A DNA stretch of 64,000 nt from Gnetum montanum (Eukaryota; Streptophyta; Gnetopsida; Gnetales; Gnetaceae): NCBI GenBank assembly GCA_015680685.1, contig MNCI01021041.1, forward strand, positions 166,864 to 230,863, written 5' to 3'. A model generated the notes under the pieces. That model saw only the letters and a program-made list of their open reading frames with translations. It ran no database searches and had not been told where the DNA came from. This document shows, one piece after another, positions 55,858 to 64,000 of this stretch; the first letter of the stretch is position 1; each line of letters opens with the position of its first letter. The position numbers and the translations under genes were made by a program.

Positions 55858-58622
55858 ATGGCTCCTAAAAGACCTGCATTCGAAGGATCCTCACAATAAA
55901 AAGTAAAAAGACCTAGAGGAAGAGGACATGCTAGGGAACAAAATTTGCAAGCTAAGAAAGAGGCCTAGTCTTTTAACATTCATCAGCCTACACCTACAAC
56001 TGAGAAATCCACACAAGCTGAAGCTAAAGAACCACTCACTCAAGAGCAAGGACAACACCTCATGTTATCGAATGAGTGCCTCCAAACTATCCAAGAGAAA
56101 TCCATAATGTCCATAGTCATTTTGGAACTTAATTTTTGACCATTGATGAAGTTTGTATCTGCTAATATTTAAGAGCAACTCCAAGCCTCTTCTCTTTGGC
56201 CCATATTATCATGCAATGGTAAATGGTATTTAAGGGAAGTCTATCAATTTTGGAAGAACAATAAGGATGATGCCACTGTTAAAATTGAAGAAATTAGAGT
56301 GCCATATTTAGTAGAGGAAATAGTTAAGGTACTAAATCTTCCTAATGTTGGAGCCAATATTGCACAAATATCTACAAGGTTTGACATAGATGCAAAGAAG
56401 CTATGGCTACAAAGGACCTATGGAACAATTGAAAAGCAATACAATGGATTGTCTACTAAAGAAAAGATATATTTCAAGATTGGGACCTATCACATTTCTC
56501 CAACCAAAAGACTAAATAAAATTTCTACCTATGTAGCTAGAGGAAGCACCATTCTCATGGGGAAATTTCAAAAAAATATGGCTCATCTATTATTCCTAGA
56601 AATTAGGTTTGAGAAAAAGAAGGCATGAAAAACTCACATTATCATTCCCTTACCTCATTAGAAGATTATGCAGACAAGTAGGAATTTTGGGATATATCAT
56701 TGATTTCCTTTGAAAATCCTAGAATGCATCCTATGCTAAGTTCTCAAAGCTAGTGCCTCCCAAGAATAATCAATTGGAAAAGCTAGTGGGCATTATGGGA
56801 GTTGTAAGATCTACACTAGTAGGAAATGTTCTAGCTTGACGAAAAAAGCAAGTAAGACCTAGTGGATCAACACCAACTGGTGATAGACTAGGACCAAGTG
56901 CTCCACTAGCACAACAAGACTACAGACCCTTCACGAGTCATTTAGAGAAAATTGCTGAAACCATTGATTGGGGAAATAGAGAGGTCTCTAGTATGTATCA
57001 AGTAATAGATAATCCAAGAAGACCTAAAGTATTAATAGGACCTACTAGTGGCCAAATTTTATTACATGCAGAAGAAGATAAGGATTAAGAACAATAAATA
57101 TTTGGAAATGTTGCATCCTTTTAGGTTATGCTAGAGATAGGAGCAACAACCATAGTAGTGGTTATGTAATACTAGGATGAAGTAGGAGTAGTAGAGGTAA
57201 TTAAAAATCATATCAAAGAATCCTTAATGTTCTTGTTGTGTCACTATTAGATATAACTAGAGCCAAAGATGTTAAAACCATAGTAAGAACCTCCATGGCC
57301 CCACAAGAACATTAAGATATTTTCAATCGGCTATTGTAGATAGGGAAAGTGATGTAGAATATTTTTGATATCCCTAGCGATATCACTATAGTGCAATCTA
57401 ACCTTATTTTAATGAAGGGGAAGTTGGTGATGGTAGAAACTAGGGCAAAACATGTAGAAAATAAAGTGCAAAGATTACAAGCAGAATTAGCTGCATTAAG
57501 AGAAAAAAGACAAGACCCTACATGAAACATTGCACTAGACCAGTTAGAGTAGTCTAAAATTGAAAAGATAGTCCAAATAATAGCTAGAAACATCCAGGTG
57601 GAGATGGAGAGGTAAAAGGTAATGTGAAACATCTTAGTGGTAGATTCTCAAACCTATGCTCATGCCAAAGTCTTGACAGTGTTAGAAGATGAGAATAAAA
57701 GGATTGCAACTAAAAACATGATGTTGATGGACATTGAGAAGTAAACGAATGTTTTAGAAAAATGCATCCATCAACTAAGAGAGTAGTTTACTAGATTCAA
57801 CCTTGACATGAGAAAATTGGCCAGAGAAAACATGATCCTATCAATGAAAGAATTCCATTTAATAGAACAAAAGTTAGCCATTGAAATTAGCTTGTTGCAA
57901 AATGAGGCCAAGAAGCATGAAAGGTTAAAAGATCACTTTAGAGTTCAAGTGGGCATGTACAACCATAGTAATGAAAAGGAAATCTAGATGGCCAAGGCCA
58001 AGATTAGCCTACTTATGATACAAGCATGTGATTGGTAGCTAATCTTAGATGATCTTATCCATGTAAATTAAGAAGAAATAAAAAATAGAGACTTACAGAT
58101 AGAGGACCTAATAGAGTACCTGGGATTAGCAAACCTTTGCTATGCTAATCAAGCCATGTTCACAGTAGGTAGGCCTCAAACTAAACTAGAGTAGTAAGCA
58201 GTTGTAGTGTATGTGCTATTCGAGAAGGAGTTTGTAGATAGAAAAGTTGCACAATAGAAACTACACATCGTAAACTTTAAGCTCCAAGTGATCAAAGTTA
58301 GCTACTAGGATTAAAAAGATGTAGTAGCAAGTATGACTAGGAGGATGACAGATATCAAGAATTGAGAAAAATAGCTAGAACATTTGAAGAAGAAAGATGA
58401 TAATTCATGGCTTCGTATGTAAATGGTAATAAAATGTTTCCATAGTTTTCATGTCCATGGGAAGTACTGACTCTAGCAAACATTATTGAATTTTACTAGA
58501 TGGTACATGATCCAAGATTAGAGAAAGAAAAAATTTAGGCATTACTCAACAAATACTATTTCTAAAAGCCCAATGAAAAAGAAAAGAAGCTGATGGAGGA
58601 GCCACCACTACCTAGAAGTTAG
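55858..58622 (+). pseudogene. Second ORF of element D: plant-transposon domain plus coiled coil
   Basis: ATG at 55858 immediately after GATTGTAG. N-terminus MAPKRPAFEGSSQ, a basic KRPRGRGHAR segment, then the same domain as in C: SLWPILSCNGKWYL, YQFWKNNKDD, VEEIVKVLNLPNVGANIAQI, KIYFKIGTYHISPTKRLNK. A coiled-coil region covers about 57400-58330, and the end reads MEEPPLPRS. The first ~250 codons share one frame; later parts are shifted and dotted with stops. The closest relative is 45961-48759. Sense orientation, between pol and the 3' LTR. Confidence 0.7.
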
Positions 58623-58832
58623 AGGATAAATTGAGCTTTGTTATTTTATTTTATCAATGTTGTTAATCATGCAATGCATGATAATTTTGTAAACACCATT
58701 CAAACCACAATATAGCATTCATAATAGAGTTAGTCATGTAAATAAGTCATAGTATCTAAGTCTATATACAACCCCATAAATTTTGTAAGGAACAATAACT
58801 TGAGGATGAATTTTTAGTTAGTCATGGGGGTA

Positions 58833-59541
58833 TGATAAAACCCTTATCTCAATTAGCTATGATACCATAGTTGTGCATACGTCATTGTTGATGTGATGTA
58901 GTGGGTCATGGTCATGCCTATAAATACCAACATACCATTGTGTCAAAATGAAAAATATTTCACCAACCCTTAGTTGAATTCTTTTAGTTTGTTTTTTTGA
59001 ATTAGACTTAGTGATAGAGTGAATGCCTGTAGTGTGGTACTTAATAATTGTATAGAATCTTTATTTGAGTGGATTGTTCTTAGATACAATTCATGACTAG
59101 AAATAAAGATCAAGATTATCTTTTACCATTGCAGCATTCTAATTAACTCAATTTCACTTAGTTTAATTTTACCTTTTAGCATGTTCACTTTACTTAAGTA
59201 ATGTACAATTTCCAAGTACTTTGTTTTTTCTACATATTTTAGTAATCGTTTGGTACCCTAGCAGTAAGTTCACTTGATTCACTTAGTAGTGAATTCACTT
59301 GGTAATTCCAGTGATGGATACATGAGCCCTTGATGTGTACAAAAAACTAGAAATAGATACTTATTGTTATAGGCTAACATAGATTTACATTTATGCTATA
59401 CTTAGACTTAGACATCATCTTCACTTTTATTATGTTGGTACTTAGGATGATTAAAGCCAAACAAGATTAACATATCATATACCTCACTAAGAGTTAAACC
59501 ATATAGCTTGAACTTCACTAACTAAATGTGAGAAGACAATG
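58833..59541 (+). repeat. 3' LTR of element D, truncated
   Basis: Starts TGATAAAACC after GGGGGTA. TATA box CCTATAAATACC near 58917-58928. It follows the 5' LTR up to GTGAGAAGACAA and then stops about 125 bases short of the LTR end; host sequence (integrase tail of G) begins at 59542. Confidence 0.85.
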
Positions 59542-59745
59542 AGAAGCATGTTGGACTTAGAGACATCAAGGAAGAGTACCTTGTCCTTAAGCATTTTCCT
59601 AATGCTAAAATGATCAAGTTCTCATCAAATTGGTAAGGCCCATTCATCATTGTGAAGAGCCTTGGCAATGGAGCATGTTACTTGGTGGATTTAGATAGGA
59701 ATTAATACCTAGACCTAGTGAGAAAGCCATACCTTAAATAATACT
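59542..59745 (+). pseudogene. pol: Integrase C-terminal tail of element G
   Basis: EKHVGLRDIKEEYLVLKHFP, then KMIKFSSNW, GPFIIVKSLGNGACYLVDLD and RKPYLK: the canonical end of Ty3/gypsy pol. It continues the integrase cut at 35096, with a small loss at the junction, and shows that the whole of D lies inside G. Confidence 0.75.
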
Positions 59746-59749
59746 GCAT

Positions 59750-59750
<1 letters not shown>

Positions 59751-59802
<52 letters not shown>
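59751..59802 (+). repeat. (AG)26 microsatellite
   Basis: Uninterrupted AG dinucleotides, just after the end of the pol of G. Confidence 0.97.
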
Positions 59803-59806
<4 letters not shown>

Positions 59807-60700
59807 TAAGCATCATCGGGTTTTCTTTAATTTTTTTCTCATCTCATCTACATTTTATTATACTATTTTTGGTCCCTTCCCTATTTTACTTTTCCTCTTT
59901 CTATTTTCTACTACAAGTTCTTTCCTCTTTTTTTTTTGATTTAATCCATCTCCCCTAATCTCCTCTTATCATGTTCTATTAACATTTCTTATTACAACAC
60001 AGTATGGTAAATATATTTATTAGTAATTTTCCTCATGTGGTAAGCAATGAATGTTTTATCTTTTTTAATTCCATGTAAGGGTGTGTTGAGTTTTTGTGGG
60101 ATAGGAAGGAAATTCATTTATAAAGCATCAATAATCATTAAAGCATGGGATTCAACCATGCCTCCTTTCTATGACATAGTATCTCATCTTAGTATATAGG
60201 CAATGTCCCTCATTTCTTTTCATAGTTTTATTGTTTTCTTGATTTTGAAAGTCTATTTTTCATCTCTCCTCTTTCACTTCTCTATTCTTTCTTCTAACTC
60301 CCTTTCCTATCTCATACCTTTTCCTCTCATTAGCATATTTAGTAGGAATTAAGAAAGTTGGGCTATTCTAGTAAGGGTGTATTAAGAGCATAAGTGGAAC
60401 AAGGTGTGAATATCATAAATGATATTCTTTGGGTCATCTTGATTGTAGGATTTAGTCATGCCCCCTTTATGTGGTATAGCACCATTCCCATTATTGATGT
60501 ATTGGAAATATTCTAATATTCTTCCCTTCTCCCTTTTCATTTTACCCAATTTTTTTCTTTTGTAGTTACATTTATTTAGTATTTTTTCTCTTCTTAATGG
60601 ACCCTCCTTTGAATTCTCAGTAGCATCCATAAAGAAGGGGCAATACTGTATACACTTTTTTGGCTCTCTTTGAATCAAAACTAAGTGTGGTTTCAACATC
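59803..60700. other. No gene; T-rich DNA with two ~290-bp direct repeats
   Basis: Diverged copies at about 60075-60250 and 60365-60530 share AAGGGTGT(G/A)TT, then ATT(C/T)A(A/G)(C/T)CATGCC(T/C)CCTTT and a TA(T/G)(C/T)(A/T)C block. Possibly the tail or LTR of G; no matching partner was recognised near 30224-31840. Confidence 0.4.
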
Positions 60701-63700
60701 ATTTCATCAAGATTTAAGTACCAAATTTATGAAATACATCATCATAAGACATATTCTCAACTCATGAGGACTGGTAAAAATCTTTTAGATTTATAATCCA
60801 ACTTATAAATTCAATTTTTCATTATCCTCAAAAAAATTCAGAACCAATTTTTTTTTTAAGTATTGGAGCTAGCATAAGACAAAAATTTTTCTAAGTGTTG
60901 GAGTTGTTGCAGATTCCACATCTTATGGGACCTTAAATAGTACATCCTAATCTTTGTTGACATCATAGAGTTTTAGTTTGCTAAATTTTGTAGTATGATC
61001 CTAGGGCTCTTGAGTTGAAATTTTTCTAAGTGTTGAAAGTGATGGGATGTCAAATTGGGTTTCCTTTAACATTGCAACATAAAATGTTTTAAAAATAGCC
61101 TTGTAAGACATGATTCTACCCTTCGAAGACCTCTAAGGACCATTTGAGATCATATCCCAACTTTTTGACATTCATGTAAAATAATCCTAGAAAACGTCCA
61201 AAATTTTTTCCAAGTGTTGTTAACACTAATGTTACATTAGTGTTAGCGTTGGTATTAGCATTGGTATCACCATCATCGGGACTCTCAAATTTTACTGAAA
61301 CTATATTTTGACATGAGCAATGACCTCCTAGGCCTAGAATGACTCATTAAGAAAAGTTTCAATACTCTACGCTTATGAAATTAGCATTTTTTTGCAAGTT
61401 TTCTAAAACTTGTAAAATTAACATTTTTGGCTAAGTATAGAACATCATCAAGGTCAAAACTCATCTTGGCATTTCTAAATTATCCCATATACCAAGTTTG
61501 TAGAACTTCATTGTTTATAGGTCTCTCAGTGCTTCAACATTATCATCCCAACTCAATTAAGGATTAGTTTTGGCCCTTCTAGAGTTAGAATTTTTGTAAC
61601 TTTAGGAGCTAACATTGACACTATGTCAACATTGGTATAATCATCATCAAGGTTCCTAAATCTCATCAAAACATAGATCCTTGGGACTAGGAGGACTTAT
61701 CAATAGTAATTTCAACACTCTAGGACTTAGAAAAAGGCCTTTTTGATAGCTCTCTCGATTTTGGAGATTGACATTTTTTGTTTAGGTATGGAGGATTGAC
61801 AAGTACAAGACTGATTCTGGCACCTTTGGAATTGCTACTTGTGAACCCAAAGCACTCCACACCCTTGGTATGTAACATTCCATGGCATTACAAGTCTTTT
61901 AGTGTCCACAAGAGGTCACTACACCTCTTTCTGGAAGTTAGAATTTTTAGCCTTAATAACCACCAAAAATATTTCTAACTTTGGTACCTACACTAGCACA
62001 GATGCCAATGTTGACAGCACTTTGGCGAGGTTCATCCCAACGCCTTAAGACAACATCCTATAGCATCTACAAATATCTAGGCCTCTTGCATTTGCCTTGC
62101 TTACCTTTAACATTAGTTTGAAGATCAAATAGGGATATAAGAGCTTTTTTTTTGGGTGCAATTTCTACTTTTTGAAAGTTTGATTTTTTGGCCTTAAAAA
62201 TTACTAAAAAGTTTTTCGACTCTAGAACCTATGTTGATGCTAACACTATTGTTAGCATCAACATCCTTGATGCTACCAAGTTCAATGTGACATGACCAAT
62301 CTTACTGTCTAATACCATATCCTTATCTCCTAGCTTCCTTATCATCATCTTTACACCTTGTGGTATTATTTTGGAGGTTAAATAGAGCTCCAAAATTTTA
62401 TTTTTGACACTTTAGAAAATTCATGAAAATTTGGCTAAAGGGTTGGTGATGTTGACATACTTTCACCTTAATGGATTACCTCTTTCACTAAAACTAAAGA
62501 CTAGACTTACTATTTTCGAACTTGGCAACAAGTTACACTTAATGTCAAGTTTGATTTTAGCAACGCTAAGTTAAATTTGGCAACTTTAGGCCTATAAGCA
62601 TAACCTCAAAACACAAATTTTAGGTTGAACTTTTTGAGATTAAGAGTACTTGTTAGATTTTGAGAGATCTAGATCATAAGTGCTTGCCATCATCATAGCA
62701 CCCACATGCTTCTTGACCACTTTTAGTACTTTCTATACCTTCAATGAAAAATTCTAGAGATAGATTTTTTAGGCTTATGCTATAGTTTCCAGAGTTTGAA
62801 TTTTTGCAGCAATAGCATTAGTGATAGAGGCCTTGACCAAAACAACATCATTTTGGCCTATAATTGATTTTGAATCATGGCTACAGCTCCTTCATTCATA
62901 ACCTAACCCTCTAGAGGTTCAATTCCGCTCTTCAATTTCATATATTTCTTAAGATTTAAGCTTCTTTTATTAGTTTCATTACACATTTTTTTTGTCCCAT
63001 CACTTGTAGTCTGGAGGTGAACACTTTGGCATTAATTAATAAAACATTTTTATTATTTGGAAAAGTTTATGGGACTTTTTTTCCATTTAGTAGAATCTTA
63101 TTTTCATCATTTATTATCCCTTGATTTGTGTTCCATACTTGAAATTTTTTCTATCTCTTACATTACATTCTAGACTTAGTTAAATTTTCAGCATTTTTAT
63201 GCTAAGCTATTTTCCACGCATCTAAGACATTTCTCTCTACATAATAATACTATTATTTTTATATCGTACTTTCTTTTATATGAGTTTTATAGTTAATTTT
63301 ATTTTATTATTTACACTCCATTCTATACTTAGTTTATCTTTTGATGATCCACAGTTAGCCATTTTTTAAAATTAAAAATTTGGTTTTCCATTGTTCCCCT
63401 GCTATTCCTAGTTCATGTGTAGTAGGCTAAGTCCATATTTGATTGGAGGTTTTGTGCCCATTCATTTCATTATCATTGATATATCAAGGGTTATATTAAT
63501 CTAAAGACCATTTACAATTACACTCTCAGTTTTTCCAACACTTAGTTTGTGGAGGTATCCTTGTAGAAAATCATCCATTAAGGACTTGGTTGGGCACTTA
63601 GAAGAATTTGAAGTTAGTAATGAGGTTATTCCATGATCTATTAGTTTATTTTTTGGCGATAAGGGTAAACCAAAATCTATCCTTTGGAGATTCTTGGATT

Positions 63701-64000
63701 AAATATAAAATATTTGGATTTTTTGAACCATTATGATATTTCTATTTTTTATTTTTAAGTAATTAAATATAAATTTTATTTAGCTCATATCTATAGATGT
63801 TTGGCCCAAAACGTTTTTACTTAAGGGGTTTCAAATCCTTCTAGATTCAAATATAGAGAGTCCAAAGTATCTAGTAAAATGCTAGAAGAGGAACATGTGA
63901 TGATAGATGGTCTAGGTTTGTAGAAGATGTCTTTGAAAATAAATTTTTTTATACTTTATATGAAATAGAAACCATATAGCCAACTGTTAAGGCATCTAAT
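60701..64000. other. No gene; diverged repeats with strong inverted repeats
   Basis: Loosely repeated units of roughly 300 bases between 60740 and 62720 (shared phrases such as TTGGTAT(A/T)A..ATCATCA, CAACACTCTA). Two perfect inverted repeats stand out: 12-bp arms at 61221-61232 and 61234-61245, and 15-bp arms at 62231-62245 and 62250-62264. 62900-64000 is AT-rich with nothing recognisable. Confidence 0.45.

Noticed and set aside
60382-60702. 106-codon minus-strand frame
   Set aside because: Low-complexity Lys/Glu-rich, lies in a diverged direct repeat, no domain.
1-64000. tRNA genes, rRNA, host protein-coding genes
   Set aside because: Looked for cloverleaf-like and conserved gene signatures; the only tRNA-related matches are primer binding sites, and all recognisable proteins belong to retroelements.

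Overview
The window reads as intergenic heterochromatin from a seed plant with a large, repeat-rich genome. Evidence: plant-type Ty3/gypsy LTR retrotransposons (tRNA-Asp-like primer sites, 5-bp target duplications, TG...CA LTRs), a plant LINE fragment, AT-rich low-complexity DNA, and stop codons that look like methyl-cytosine decay (CAG, CAA, CGA to stop). I found no host gene, tRNA, rRNA or CRISPR array. The species cannot be told from what is here.

Left part (1-19600): two related minus-strand LTR elements, A and B, that carry gag and aspartic protease but no recognisable reverse transcriptase or integrase. LTR-like blocks with TATA boxes lie at about 6895-8400 and 18202-19600. Between the gag-pro block of B and the 6.9-8.4 kb LTR lies a long gene on the opposite strand (about 8486-12302). 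It has at least five introns with canonical borders that join exons in phase. Element A keeps only the last exon of a similar gene (1895-1987). The gag-pro block of B is split by a solo LTR, S1 (13612-14686), flanked by a TCTAC duplication. Minisatellites built on AGTTTTAGGCC lie at the end of the antisense gene in both elements.

Middle (19790-35100): a 5'-truncated LINE (minus); a plus-strand element E1 with an unusual array of stem-loops in its non-coding leader, a decayed RT/RNase H/integrase and a 1.7-kb LTR; then the decayed pol of a further plus-strand element, G.

Right part (35102-59750): insertions nested four deep. G is split by D (35102-59541). D is split by minus-strand E2 (37245 to about 53200). 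E2 is split within its RNase H by C (41107-49772, complete LTRs, ATTAC duplication) and within its leader by solo LTR S2 (52238-52952, ATGTT duplication; a 31-base N gap inside). C and D share one architecture: gag, then a separate promoter-like block, a leader ending in a 3' splice site, and a second large ORF (a plant-transposon-type domain plus coiled coil) before the 3' LTR. From 59750 to the end there is an AG microsatellite, diverged repeats with strong inverted repeats, and AT-rich DNA with no gene that I can support.

Most worth a second look: the spliced antisense gene of B, the second transcription unit of C and D, and the stem-loop arrays of the E family, whose stems differ in sequence but keep pairing.
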